DNA of 37,830 nt, from the NCBI GenBank assembly GCA_900322135.1, contig ONYP01000057.1, positions 1 through 37,830 of the forward strand. Direction: 5' to 3'. This DNA is from an uncultured Prevotellaceae bacterium (GTDB lineage: Bacteria > Bacteroidota > Bacteroidia > Bacteroidales > Muribaculaceae). Numbering within the stretch: the stretch's first letter is position 1; every line of letters starts with the position of its first letter. The notes under the pieces were generated by a model. The model worked only from the letters and a program-made list of their open reading frames with translations. It was not told the DNA's origin and did not search any database. The position numbers and the translations under genes are program-made. Below, piece by piece: positions 1 through 8,021 of the stretch.

Positions 1-336
1 GAGTTTGGTGGACTTGGCCTTCTGTTCCTTGGCGTGTTTGCGCTGTTGGAACTTGAACTTCTGGTAGTCCATCACGCGGCACACGGGGGGCTCGGCTTGG
101 GGCGCAATCAGGATGAGGTCCAGCTCCTGCCCCTCGGCGATTTTCAGGGCCTCATCGATGGGATAAATGCCCTGCTCCACGTTGTCACCCACCAGGCGCA
201 CCTCGCTGGCACGAATTTCATCGTTGATCAGGTTGGTGTCTTTGTCATTTTTGCCGCCCATTTGGCGATTGCGGCCTCTGGGCCTGGTGGCATTGCTCGG
301 GCGCTTCGGCCCGGGACGATACGGTTTTTTGTTCAT
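1..336 (-). CDS. infC: Translation initiation factor IF-3, N-terminal part (runs off the window)
   Basis: IF-3 binds the 30S subunit and controls start-codon and initiator-tRNA selection. The minus strand reads [20 protein letters not shown], a basic linker-like extension of about 35 residues, then the IF-3 N-domain core with [18 protein letters not shown], a segment ending in [20 protein letters not shown] and the basic helix [16 protein letters not shown]. The C-domain lies outside the window. An in-frame TGA directly precedes the ATG at 334-336, which fixes the start. It is an ordinary ATG, not the rare AUU used by enterobacterial infC. The gene follows thrS after 75 bp on the same strand; rpmI and rplT usually follow it, but this cannot be seen here. 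The N-terminal extension is longer than in many IF-3 proteins. Confidence 0.95.
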   Translation of the reverse strand, partial: MNKKPYRPGPKRPSNATRPRGRNRQMGGKNDKDTNLINDEIRASEVRLVGDNVEQGIYPIDEALKIAEGQELDLILIAPQAEPPVCRVMDYQKFKFQQRKHAKEQKAKSTKL

Positions 337-379
337 TCAGCAGTTTTACAATTGTTAGTATTATCGTGACAATCAAGCA

Positions 380-407
380 CTTCCATGTGGCACACGCCAC
401 ACGGAAG
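380..407 (-). promoter_or_regulatory. Hairpin in the thrS-infC spacer
   Basis: A 12-bp stem with one mismatch (arms 380-391 and 396-407, loop 392-395) fills much of the 75-bp spacer, 4 nt after the thrS stop codon on the minus strand. No U-run follows, so it does not look like a Rho-independent terminator. Its place between the two genes suggests an attenuator, an RNA processing site, or a structure tuning infC translation. That role is inference. Confidence 0.5.
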
Positions 408-411
408 CGGC

Positions 412-2346
412 TTAAAAGTTGGTCATTTCTGCCACTTCGCGATTAATATCGGCTGCAAAGGTAGTAATTTTTTTCGAACCTTGATCACCTTCGCCCTGTT
501 TTCTTATAGAAACTTCTTCACATCCTGCCTCTTTTTCTCCGACGATGAGGAGGTAAGGGATGCGTTTCAGCTCGTTGTCACGGATCTTGCGGCCGATTTT
601 CTCGTTGCGGTCATCGACGATGGCACGCACATCGAGTTTGTTCAACTCGTCTGCCACATGGTGGGCATAGTCGTTGAACTTCTCGCTGATGGGCAGCACG
701 ACACACTGGTCGGGCACGAGCCACAGCGGCAACTTGCCGGCGGTGTGCTCGAGAAGCACGGCAACGAAGCGCTCCAGCGAGCCGAAGGGGGCGCGGTGAA
801 TCATCACGGGACGGTGCTTCTGGTTGTCGGCACCGGTGTACTCGAGTTGGAAGCGCTCGGGCAGGTTGTAGTCCACCTGGATGGTACCCAACTGCCAGCG
901 GCGGCCCAGAGCATCCTTGACCATGAAGTCGAGTTTGGGACCGTAGAAGGCGGCCTCGCCGGTCACCTGCTTGGCCACCAGACCCTTCTCCTCACAGGCC
1001 TCGACGATGGCACGCTCGGCCTTCTCCCAAACCTCGTCGCTGCCCACATACTTCTCCTTGTTATTCGGGTCACGCAGCGAAATCTGGGCCTCGTAGTTGA
1101 AGCCGAACACCTTGAAGATAAACGAGATGATGTCCATCACACCGAGGAACTCCTGCTTCAACTGGTCGGGGGTGCAGAACAGGTGTGCATCGTCCTGGGT
1201 GAAGCTGCGCACGCGGGTCAAGCCGTGCAACTCACCACTCTGCTCGTAGCGGTAAACGGTACCGAACTCGGCATAGCGGATGGGCAGGTCACGGTAACTG
1301 CGGGGTGCGGTCTTGTAGATCTCGCAGTGGTGGGGGCAGTTCATGGGTTTGAGCATGTACTCTTCGCCCTCCTCGGGGGTAGTGATGGGGCGGAACGAGT
1401 CCTTGCCGTATTTAGCATAGTGGCCACTGGTCACATACAGCAGCTTGTTGCCGATGTGCGGCGTGATTACCTGCTGGTAGCCGTAGCGCTTCTGGATCTT
1501 GGCCAGCATGTCCTGCAGGCGGTTGCGCAGGGCAGCTCCCTTGGGCAGCCACAGGGGCAGACCCTGTCCCACATTGGGAGAGAAGGCAAACAGCTCCATC
1601 TCCTTGCCGATCTTGCGGTGGTCGCGCTTCTTGGCCTCCTCGAGCAGCACAAGGTACTCCTCGAGCATCTTCTTCTTGGGGAAGGTGATGCCATAAACGC
1701 GAGTCAGTTGCGGACGGGTCTCGTCACCGCGCCAGTAGGCGCCGGCAAGCGACATCACCTTGATGGCCTTGATGGCTCCGGTCGAGGGGATGTGCGGACC
1801 GCGGCACAGGTCGGTGAAGTTGCCCTGGGTATAGGTAGTGATGTGACCGTCTTCCAGGTCATTGATGAGCTCGCACTTCAGGGTCTGGCCCTTGTCACCG
1901 AAGAACTTCAAGGCATCGGCCTTGCTGATGTCGGCGCGCACAACGGCCTCGTTCTTCTGGGCGAGTTCTGTCATCTTCTTCTCAATCTTGGCGAAGTCAG
2001 CATCGGTCAAGGGGGTGCCGCCGGTATCGATGTCATAGTAGAAACCGGTCTCTACAGCCGGGCCAATACCGAACTGCACATTGGGGTACAGCTCCTGCAG
2101 GGCCTCGGCCAACAGGTGTGCCGATGTGTGCCAGAAGGCGTGCTTGCCCTCGGCGTCCTCCCACTTGAAGAACTTGATATCGCCATCCATACAAATGGGG
2201 CGTGAGATATCCCATTCCTCGTCGTTTAATGATGCGGCCAGCACATTGCGTGCAAAGCCTTCGCTAATGCTCTTGGCAATGTCCAGAGGAGTAACTCCGT
2301 CCTCATATTGGCGCACATTGCCGTCAGGAAACTTGATGTTAATCAT
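412..2346 (-). CDS. thrS: Threonyl-tRNA synthetase
   Basis: Charges tRNA-Thr with threonine in the cytoplasm. The 644 residues match the usual full length. In order they show a TGS domain (1-60), the editing domain with H73 and H77 of its HxxxH motif and the C181/H185 pair (CRGPH), then the class II catalytic core (about 245-540) with the zinc ligands C337 (KPMNCPHH), H388 (DDAHLF) and H517 (MIHRAPFG), and finally the anticodon-binding domain. The gene begins with ATG at 2344-2346, about 55 nt after a predicted promoter. It leads an operon into infC. No frameshift or missing residue is seen. The plus strand of the same stretch also stays open for 606 codons, a by-product of GC-rich codon use. 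Confidence 0.98.
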   Translation of the reverse strand: MINIKFPDGNVRQYEDGVTPLDIAKSISEGFARNVLAASLNDEEWDISRPICMDGDIKFFKWEDAEGKHAFWHTSAHLLAEALQELYPNVQFGIGPAVETGFYYDIDTGGTPLTDADFAKIEKKMTELAQKNEAVVRADISKADALKFFGDKGQTLKCELINDLEDGHITTYTQGNFTDLCRGPHIPSTGAIKAIKVMSLAGAYWRGDETRPQLTRVYGITFPKKKMLEEYLVLLEEAKKRDHRKIGKEMELFAFSPNVGQGLPLWLPKGAALRNRLQDMLAKIQKRYGYQQVITPHIGNKLLYVTSGHYAKYGKDSFRPITTPEEGEEYMLKPMNCPHHCEIYKTAPRSYRDLPIRYAEFGTVYRYEQSGELHGLTRVRSFTQDDAHLFCTPDQLKQEFLGVMDIISFIFKVFGFNYEAQISLRDPNNKEKYVGSDEVWEKAERAIVEACEEKGLVAKQVTGEAAFYGPKLDFMVKDALGRRWQLGTIQVDYNLPERFQLEYTGADNQKHRPVMIHRAPFGSLERFVAVLLEHTAGKLPLWLVPDQCVVLPISEKFNDYAHHVADELNKLDVRAIVDDRNEKIGRKIRDNELKRIPYLLIVGEKEAGCEEVSIRKQGEGDQGSKKITTFAADINREVAEMTNF

Positions 2347-2408
2347 ATTAAGTATTTGATAATTAATAGTTTGCGTTGTACCCTACAACAGTACAACATT
2401 TTAGCCTG

Positions 2409-2438
2409 CAAAGTTAACACAACTTTACCACACGGCAA
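2409..2438 (-). promoter_or_regulatory. Promoter of the thrS-infC operon
   Basis: On the minus strand TTG (2438-2436) is followed after 19 bp by TAACTTTG (2416-2409), an exact match to the Bacteroidetes primary-sigma pattern TTG/TAnnTTTG. Transcription should start near 2402, giving a leader of about 55 nt. Confidence 0.75.
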
Positions 2439-2554
2439 AACGAAAAATGAGAAATTCTCTACAGCCGCGATAATTGAAGTCGCAATTGATATCGCAGAGC
2501 GGCAGTCTCCCGTTTCACAGACTGACAAATCAAAAATAATAACCCTGAATTATT

Positions 2555-2584
2555 TTGCAATTTAAGGAAATTTGATTATTTTTG
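2555..2584 (+). promoter_or_regulatory. Promoter of the dockerin-like secreted protein
   Basis: TTG at 2555-2557, a 19-bp spacer and TATTTTTG at 2577-2584 match the Bacteroidetes -33/-7 consensus. The predicted start near 2590 leaves a leader of about 40 nt before the ATG at 2632. Confidence 0.75.
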
Positions 2585-2631
2585 CACGGGTATTTAAGCG
2601 AAATATTAACATAAGACCAAATTTTACTATT

Positions 2632-3669
2632 ATGAAGAAATTGCTACTAATCTTTGCTGCATTTGCGGTCGCATTTGGCGCATCTGCACAATTTAGCCTG
2701 ACTCCTAAGGATCCCACTAATGTGGTGTGGCAAGACTTCGGAAGCAGTGTCCTGGGTCAGTCTAATCTGAAGTTCAAAATCGACCTCAAAGATGCGACAT
2801 TTGGCATAGATCTTAATCCTGCGAATGTCAGTTACAGCATTTTTACCGATGATGACCAGATTTTCACTTTCACTGTAGACGATTATGGCTCTATGGATGG
2901 AATCACTGAGGACATGACCGAAATCCCTTACGGTTTTGGCAAGCACAGCATGAATGATTCTATCGTGTTTTTCTACCGAACAAACAACGAGAATCCTCCA
3001 TTCTTTACCGAGCGCATCGGCATTCAGGTGTACTACAACTTCAATGGCACCAAGACTGCGTCCAACATCGTTTACACTTACCTTGAGAGTGTGACTCCCG
3101 CAACGCCGGCTAATGCCACCGACCTGGTGTGGACCCCAGGTGACGGCACCGATTGGTCTTCAAAATTTGAGTTTGATATCATCCCGCCGGTTGATGTAGA
3201 CGGTAATGCCTTGATGCAGTCCAATGTCTCCTACACCATCTTCTACGACTATGACAAGCCCTACACTTTCCTCTATGAAGAATATGGCCCCTATGACTAT
3301 CTCCATGGAATGACGGGCGACATGACCGAGATACCCTTCTCGCTCATACATGGTTACATTACACCGGGAGCGATTCACTTCTTACATAAACCTGACTTCT
3401 GGCGCATCGGCGTTCAGGTCTACTACACAATTGATGGAGTGCGCAGCGCTTCCGACATCGTCTACCTCATGATTGGTGAAGAACCCGAATACATACTCGG
3501 CGATGTCAATGGTGACCATGAAGTCGACATTAATGATGTATCCGACCTGATTAGCTACCTGTTAGATAACAATGTAGCCATCATCCAGCAGGCAGCCAAC
3601 ATCGATGGCAATAGTGAGATTGATATTAACGATTTGACTGACTTGATTGACATGGTCCTCGGTCTTTAA
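2632..3669 (+). CDS. Secreted protein: two repeated beta-rich modules plus a dockerin-like C-terminus
   Basis: The 345-residue protein starts at ATG 2632 with a clear signal peptide (MKKLLLIFAAFAVAFGASAQ). Two homologous modules of about 130 residues follow. Each has a VSYxIFxDxD stretch, an MTEIP motif, RIGxQVYY and a closing ASxIVY. The C-terminus has two EF-hand-like calcium loops, DVNGDHEVDINDVSDLI and NIDGNSEIDINDLTDLI, spaced like the two halves of a type I dockerin. Such tails occur on secreted Bacteroidales proteins that belong to no cellulosome, and their partner is usually unknown. The module itself is not one I can name. An upstream TTG codon in frame at 2572 overlaps the promoter and was rejected as the start. 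A terminator follows, so the gene is probably a single transcript. Confidence 0.85.
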   Translation: MKKLLLIFAAFAVAFGASAQFSLTPKDPTNVVWQDFGSSVLGQSNLKFKIDLKDATFGIDLNPANVSYSIFTDDDQIFTFTVDDYGSMDGITEDMTEIPYGFGKHSMNDSIVFFYRTNNENPPFFTERIGIQVYYNFNGTKTASNIVYTYLESVTPATPANATDLVWTPGDGTDWSSKFEFDIIPPVDVDGNALMQSNVSYTIFYDYDKPYTFLYEEYGPYDYLHGMTGDMTEIPFSLIHGYITPGAIHFLHKPDFWRIGVQVYYTIDGVRSASDIVYLMIGEEPEYILGDVNGDHEVDINDVSDLISYLLDNNVAIIQQAANIDGNSEIDINDLTDLIDMVLGL

Positions 3670-3697
3670 TCAAGTGTGTTTCGTGTGATATGAAAAC

Positions 3698-3734
3698 AAT
3701 GCGCGGGCCCAAACGGGTCAGCGCATTATTTTTT
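3698..3734 (+). terminator. Rho-independent terminator after the dockerin-like gene
   Basis: AATGCGC (3698-3704) pairs with GCGCATT (3721-3727); the inner GGGCCC/GGGTCA arms extend the stem with one mismatch and one wobble. ATTTTTT follows. It lies 29 bp after the stop codon. Confidence 0.8.
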
Positions 3735-3879
3735 GGGAATTATATACTATTTGGCCCTGTAAGTATTGAAAGGTTTGCAAATTACCAGCCGGAACAGGTG
3801 CCGTGGGAGCGCAGCGCGCTCGACTACATGCTGCCGACTGCTGCCGAGGCTTGTAATGTTAGCGGTTTTTTTAGCTATC

Positions 3880-4437
3880 CTAATTTTTCGTGATGCTCTT
3901 GAGCATAGGCATAATCTGAGGCTCAATCTCAGCGGCACTTTCAACGGGATAACTGAAATCGCCCGTCACGCCGGCATCAGATGCCATGAAGACAATGAAG
4001 AAGGTGCATACTTGTCCGCCATCTTCATCCACACCTTTAAAGGTCATGATTTTGCCATCAATCCTGGGCGGCTCAAACTGATAGAGGCTCGACGACTCCA
4101 TTCCGGTCAGGCCCTGATAGTATTCCTGGTAATCAGCTGGATCCCAAGGCATTTCGCTAAATGTGACATTCAGAGTGATACCGATATCGTCATTGGTTGC
4201 GGTGAGCATACCCATCTCGGTATCGGCGTACGATTCCTGCACAATATCAGGATAAGACATGGTAAACTTGTCACTGACGAATGTGTTGCCACCCGTCTGG
4301 GCGGCAGGTGCCACACTTGGCTGGTTGCCGACAGAGGCATCGGCCGCTCTCATTTCATCACTGGCTTTAGCATGACCACCACACGGCACTGCCAAGAGAG
4401 CGCAAATGGCGAACATCGTAAATATAACTTTTTTCAT
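3880..4437 (-). CDS. Exported protein of unknown function
   Basis: The 185-residue product begins with a signal peptide (MKKVIFTMFAICALLAVPCG), so it should leave the cytoplasm. A low-complexity stretch rich in Ala, Pro and Gln (about 25-50) precedes a compact domain with KFTMSYPDIVQE, GITLNVTFSEMPW, GKIMTFKGVDEDG and TFFIVFMAS. This pattern of a short beta-rich domain opening with an F-x-x-x-Y-P motif recalls the PsbP/DcrB-like fold. That comparison is only a guess from memory. The gene faces the dockerin-like gene tail to tail and has its own promoter with a long leader of about 150 nt. Base composition is like the neighbours. Confidence 0.8.
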   Translation of the reverse strand: MKKVIFTMFAICALLAVPCGGHAKASDEMRAADASVGNQPSVAPAAQTGGNTFVSDKFTMSYPDIVQESYADTEMGMLTATNDDIGITLNVTFSEMPWDPADYQEYYQGLTGMESSSLYQFEPPRIDGKIMTFKGVDEDGGQVCTFFIVFMASDAGVTGDFSYPVESAAEIEPQIMPMLKSITKN

Positions 4438-4820
4438 GATGACAGTATTTATGCTTTAATTTCACAGCACTTTTGACTAAATCATATAACACCCTGGCCA
4501 ACAACAAGTTGATTAAGGATGCTTCTACGACAGGGATTTCGCCTCATCCACTGCTGCAAACCGAAACCGGGCAAAAACCCCTCTCACGATATGGCAAATG
4601 TACAACAATCAGCTGACATTATCAACCTTCACGGGTGACTTTTTTTGATTCTCAAGCAAACTGAGCGCCGGTGGCTGCACTTGATCATCGAGAGGCATCG
4701 TGACAAAATGGGCAGTGGGCACCCATTTGGAGCAGAAATAGATGAAACTACACTTAAATTGTAGTACCTTTGCAACAGTCAAAAAAAAACAGGTCATTTA
4801 ATCACTCAACAGACCAACGG
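4438..4820. other. Intergenic stretch with divergent promoters
   Basis: This 383-bp gap holds the leader and promoter of the minus-strand gene and, on the plus strand, a -7 box TACCTTTG at 4765-4772, 49 bp before the helicase ATG, with no clear -33 TTG. A 62-codon minus-strand reading frame (4609-4797) has no supporting feature. Nothing else is recognised. Confidence 0.5.
4595..4625 (-). promoter_or_regulatory. Promoter of the exported protein at 3880-4437
   Basis: On the minus strand TTG (4625-4623), 20 bp, then TACATTTG (4602-4595): a full Bacteroidetes consensus. The leader of roughly 150 nt to the ATG at 4437 is long, but no known riboswitch is recognised in it. Confidence 0.65.
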
Positions 4821-4896
4821 ATGAGCAACACTGCGGCCATAGCACTGCTGCAACAGCAACGGCATCTGCTCCAGGTGGAATACCAGGAGGAGAACG
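4821..4896 (+). pseudogene. Severed N-terminal fragment of the helicase gene
   Basis: ATG at 4821 opens MSNTAAIALLQQQRHLLQVE, which matches the usual start of Bacteroidales IGHMBP2-like helicases. After about 25 codons (around 4896) the sequence jumps to LHAGRTYYNSVNQYCIEVTR in a different frame. From memory of the family about 25 to 30 residues, including an RGLCWYP-like motif, should lie between. The join is therefore a deletion with a frameshift, either in the organism or in the assembly. The promoter -7 box lies upstream of this fragment. Confidence 0.7.
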
Positions 4897-5001
4897 CTGC
4901 ACGCGGGCCGCACCTACTACAACTCGGTCAACCAGTACTGCATCGAGGTAACGCGGCAGGGCGACGAGGAAATCGACCACAACTTCGAGTACGGCAAGCC
5001 G

Positions 5002-6687
5002 GTGGTCTTCTTCAGCGCCGAGGCACCCGCCGGCGACCTGAAGCAGGCAACGGGAGTCCGCTTCTTCGGCTTCACGGGCACCATCTCCTATGTCGACGGC
5101 AACCGCATGGTCGTGGCCATCCCCGAGGGACACACGCTCGAACTGCAGAACTCGCCGTTGCCGCTGGGCGTGCAACTGTTCTTCGACGAGACGAGTTACC
5201 GCTTCATGTTCGACGCCCTGGAGCGCGCCATGAATGCCAAGGGCACGCGGCTGGCCTACCTTCGCGACCTGTTCTACAGCCACCAGCCGGCAGGGACTTT
5301 CACCTTCGAGCCGATGCGGTTCCCCTGGCTCAACACGAGCCAGGAGCGGGCCGTCAACGATGTGCTGCGGGCCAAGGATGTGCGGGTACTGCACGGCCCG
5401 CCGGGCACGGGCAAGACGACGACGCTGGTCGAGGCCATCAACGAGACCCTCAAGCGCGAGACCCAGGTGCTGGTGTGTGCCCAGAGCAACACCGCCGTCG
5501 ACTGGATCAGCGAGAAACTCGTGGACTGCGGCATCCCGGTGCTGAGGTTGGGCAATCCCACCCGTGTCAACGACAAGATGCTGAGTTTCACCTATGAGCA
5601 CCGCTTTGCCGACCACCCCGACTACCCCAAGTTGTGGCAGGTGAGGCGCACCATGCGCGAGATGAGGCGCCGGCGCCGCGAGAGTGGCGAGCGCTTTCAC
5701 CAGAAGATTGAGCGCCTCAAGGAGGTGGCTGTCGAACTCGAAGTGCGCATCAACGCCGACATCTTCGGGCAGGCACGCGTCATCGCGTCAACGCTCGTCG
5801 GGGCGGGTAACAAGTTGCTCGACGGACACAAGTTCGGCACCCTGTTCATCGACGAGGCGGCCCAGGCCCTCGAGGCGGCCTGCTGGATTCCCATCCGCCG
5901 TGCCAGCCGCGTGATATTCGCCGGCGACCATTGCCAGTTGCCGCCCACCGTCAAGAGCCTCGAGGCCCTGAAGGGCGGCCTGGGCACCACGCTCATGGAG
6001 CGCATCGTCAACAACAAGCCCGAGTGCGTCTCGCTGCTTGAGGTGCAGTACCGCATGAACGACGAGATCATGCAGTTCAGCAGCGACTACTTCTACCATA
6101 GCAGGATGAGGTCGGCCCCCGAGGTGGCCCACCGCGCCATCCATGAGGGCGATGCCCCCATCCTGTGGTTCGACACCTCCGCCATCAACCTGGGCGAGGA
6201 CGAGCAGGACAATTTCCGTGAACAGTTCATCGGCGAAACCTTCGGCCGTGTCAACAAGGGCGAGGCTGGCCTCACCCTGAGCCTGCTGCAGATTTACTTC
6301 CAGCGTGTGGGCAAGCAGTGTGTCCTCGACAACAGCATCGATGTGGGCATCATCTCGCCCTACCGGGCCCAGGTGCAGTACATCAAGCGGCTGATCAGAA
6401 AACGCGCCTTCTTCAAGCCCTTCCGGCACTTGATCACGGTCAACACCGTCGATGGCTTCCAGGGCCAGGAGCGCGATGTCATCATCATCTCGCTGGTACG
6501 CGCCAACGACACGGGCCAGATCGGCTTCCTGCGCGACCTGCGCCGCATGAATGTCGCCATCACGCGCGCCCGCATGAAACTGTTCATCCTGGGCGATGCC
6601 CCCACCATGACGCGCCACCCGTTCTACAGGCGACTGTTCAATTACATCCAGCGTGTCCGCGGCATCCAGAGCAACGACAATCCATAA
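5002..6687 (+). CDS. SF1B helicase of the IGHMBP2/SMUBP-2-like family, 5' end disrupted
   Basis: An ATP-dependent nucleic-acid helicase. The open frame begins with the GTG of the family motif KPVVFFS, so it is not a natural start; homologous coding sequence in the same frame reaches back to about 4897. All helicase motifs are intact: Walker A GPPGTGKTT (132-140), Ia with AQSNTAVDW, motif II DEAA (284-287), motif III GDHCQLPPT (308-316), motif IV QYRMNDEIM, VGIISPYRAQVQY, motif V VDGFQGQERD and motif VI RRMNVAITRAR. Full-length relatives run about 600-640 residues; here the first 60 or so are split off. Whether an active protein is made depends on whether the junction near 4896 is real. The gene ends at a terminator and stands alone. 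Confidence 0.85.
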   Translation: MVFFSAEAPAGDLKQATGVRFFGFTGTISYVDGNRMVVAIPEGHTLELQNSPLPLGVQLFFDETSYRFMFDALERAMNAKGTRLAYLRDLFYSHQPAGTFTFEPMRFPWLNTSQERAVNDVLRAKDVRVLHGPPGTGKTTTLVEAINETLKRETQVLVCAQSNTAVDWISEKLVDCGIPVLRLGNPTRVNDKMLSFTYEHRFADHPDYPKLWQVRRTMREMRRRRRESGERFHQKIERLKEVAVELEVRINADIFGQARVIASTLVGAGNKLLDGHKFGTLFIDEAAQALEAACWIPIRRASRVIFAGDHCQLPPTVKSLEALKGGLGTTLMERIVNNKPECVSLLEVQYRMNDEIMQFSSDYFYHSRMRSAPEVAHRAIHEGDAPILWFDTSAINLGEDEQDNFREQFIGETFGRVNKGEAGLTLSLLQIYFQRVGKQCVLDNSIDVGIISPYRAQVQYIKRLIRKRAFFKPFRHLITVNTVDGFQGQERDVIIISLVRANDTGQIGFLRDLRRMNVAITRARMKLFILGDAPTMTRHPFYRRLFNYIQRVRGIQSNDNP

Positions 6688-6696
6688 ACCAAGAGA

Positions 6697-6732
6697 GGGA
6701 AAGCAGTCTGATTTGACTGCCTTCCCCCTTTT
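6697..6732 (+). terminator. Terminator after the helicase gene
   Basis: GGGAAAGCAGTC (6697-6708) pairs with GACTGCCTTCCC (6715-6726) with a single mismatch; CCTTTT follows. It separates two convergent genes and may act for both, though the T-run is better on the plus strand. Confidence 0.7.
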
Positions 6733-6757
6733 AGTTGTCAGCGGGCCGATGCCGTGA

Positions 6758-7210
6758 CTATTGCTTGATCACGGCATATTTCTTGGAAACCCAGTAGGAG
6801 TTGCCCTTGAACTGGATTTTGAACCAATCGCCCTTTTCGCCAAGATATTTGAAGCGGTCACCATCGTTGGCCCTCAAACCGGAGTCCTTGCCGCCCGGGG
6901 CCTTTCTCATGATCACCTTGTCACCGGTAACAACCACATATTTCTGGGTCTGCTCCTGTGAGATGCGCTCAACATACTTCGACGAGATGTAGTAAATGTT
7001 TTCGCCATACTGAACCGAGTACCAGCCGTCGTCATAGCTGTACCACTCCAGTTTGTCGCCTTTGTCCATCCTCAGGCCCGAGTCGGCACCGCCAGGAGCC
7101 ATTCTCAGCCTCACACTGTTGCCGGTCACCTTAAGCCAGCCGCCGGCAAATACCGAGACGGCCACCATTGCGAACAACACCGTTAAAAGTAATCTTGCTT
7201 TCTGCTTCAT
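6758..7210 (-). CDS. Exported protein with two bacterial SH3 domains
   Basis: From the ATG at 7208-7210 the product has 150 residues: a signal peptide (MKQKARLLLTVLFAMVAV) and two tandem SH3b repeats, each with a GNSVRLRMAPGGADSGLR or GDKVIMRKAPGGKDSGLR strand pair followed by W-Y/F contacts and a closing YYISSKYV or YWVSKKYA. Bacterial SH3 domains commonly bind cell-wall or other peptides in the periplasm; no catalytic domain is attached. Two further ATGs lie upstream in frame (7216 and 7234), but the signal peptide is best from 7210. The gene follows pnuC by about 90 bp on the same strand and has a possible promoter of its own. Confidence 0.85.
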   Translation of the reverse strand: MKQKARLLLTVLFAMVAVSVFAGGWLKVTGNSVRLRMAPGGADSGLRMDKGDKLEWYSYDDGWYSVQYGENIYYISSKYVERISQEQTQKYVVVTGDKVIMRKAPGGKDSGLRANDGDRFKYLGEKGDWFKIQFKGNSYWVSKKYAVIKQ

Positions 7211-7245
7211 AATCATTATGGGTTTAAATGTCAATAATTATGTCG

Positions 7246-7276
7246 CAAAATAAGCGTAAAAAATTGGGATTTCCAA
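7246..7276 (-). promoter_or_regulatory. Possible promoter of the SH3 protein
   Basis: On the minus strand TTG (7276-7274) is followed after 21 bp by TATTTTG (7252-7246), which is one base shorter than the TAnnTTTG consensus. No convincing terminator separates this point from pnuC, so read-through is also possible. Confidence 0.4.
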
Positions 7277-7301
7277 ATTTTTCGGCCGTTTTTCTTACGA
7301 T

Positions 7302-7949
7302 TTACACCCCTGCAGGCTGCTGACGCATCTTTTTGAGCCAGTAGCGGTAGCCCAGCACGGCCATCACGGTGTAGAAGGCGTAGAGGCAGGCCGTGAACGG
7401 AATCTGCTTGTAGATATAGAGAACAGCACACACGAGATCCACGACAAACCACAGCAGCCACTGCTCGGCATATTTCTTGGCGAGCGCCCACAGGGCCACC
7501 ATGCTCAGTGCTGTGGTGAAACTGTCGCACAAGGGCACGCTGCTGTCGGTAAAGGTGAGCAGCACCCAGTAGATGGCGCCCCACAGCGCCATCCCGATGA
7601 GCGTCACGGGCAGCACTAGCCGCAGCGGGAAGCGCGTGATGGGACGCTCGGCTGCCTGCTCCCCTGCCCCGGCATTGCGGCTGCGCACCCACCGCCACAT
7701 GGCGTAGCCATAGACTGCGGCCAGGACATAGTAGACCTCCATGCCGAAGTCGGCATACAAGCCGCGCGCCCAGTACAGGTAGCCGTGCACGATGGGCATG
7801 ACGACGCTCACCAGCCACAGCCAGATGCTGGCCTTGAACTCGAGCCACAGGTAGATGAGGCCGAGCACCAGGCCTGCCATGTCGATAGCCTTGACCAGAG
7901 TGAAGTCACTGAAATATTGCACAATCGTGTCCGTCATCGTCGCAATCAT
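7302..7949 (-). CDS. pnuC: PnuC-type vitamin transporter, probably for thiamine
   Basis: An inner-membrane facilitator of 215 residues with about seven hydrophobic segments. It matches the PnuC family in size and in motifs such as LGLIYLWLEFKASIWLW near the N-terminus and WLLWFVVDLVCAVLYIYK near the C-terminus. PnuC proteins were first known for nicotinamide riboside, but members placed under TPP riboswitches carry thiamine (sometimes named PnuT). Here the gene follows a TonB-dependent receptor that has a TPP riboswitch in its leader, so thiamine is the likely substrate; that is inference from context. The start at 7947-7949 overlaps the end of a CTAG repeat array. The thiamine pyrophosphokinase gene often found third in this operon is absent; the next gene encodes an SH3 protein. 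Confidence 0.9.
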   Translation of the reverse strand: MIATMTDTIVQYFSDFTLVKAIDMAGLVLGLIYLWLEFKASIWLWLVSVVMPIVHGYLYWARGLYADFGMEVYYVLAAVYGYAMWRWVRSRNAGAGEQAAERPITRFPLRLVLPVTLIGMALWGAIYWVLLTFTDSSVPLCDSFTTALSMVALWALAKKYAEQWLLWFVVDLVCAVLYIYKQIPFTACLYAFYTVMAVLGYRYWLKKMRQQPAGV

Positions 7950-8016
7950 CTAGATGATCTAGTTCCTCTAGTTTCTCTAGTAAATCTAGTTCATCTAGTA
8001 AATCTAGTTTCTCTAG
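7950..8016. repeat. Array of eight CTAG tetramers at an exact 9-bp period
   Basis: CTAG occurs at 7950, 7959, 7968, 7977, 7986, 7995, 8004 and 8013, each separated by five variable bases, the last mostly T. It fills the spacer between the TonB receptor stop and the pnuC start. A four-unit array of the same design lies at 36308-36338 before rimO. Function unknown. Confidence 0.9.
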
Positions 8017-8021
8017 AGTAA

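Noticed and set aside
385-2205. 606-codon plus-strand open frame
   Set aside because: It is the antisense of thrS; the minus strand encodes a full synthetase with all catalytic residues. The plus product is a Leu/Val/His-rich shadow typical of GC-rich genes.
2308-2565. 85-codon plus-strand frame between thrS and the dockerin-like gene
   Set aside because: It overlaps the thrS start and promoter and has no coding character.
4609-4797. 62-codon minus-strand frame upstream of the exported protein
   Set aside because: It overlaps two promoters, lacks a clear start signal and shows no recognisable pattern.
5002-5004. GTG at 5002 as the natural start of the helicase
   Set aside because: It lies inside the conserved KPVVFFS motif, and homologous coding sequence continues upstream in the same frame to about 4897 without a start codon.
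7950-8016. CTAG array as a second CRISPR array
   Set aside because: Units are only 9 bp with no spacers of usable length.
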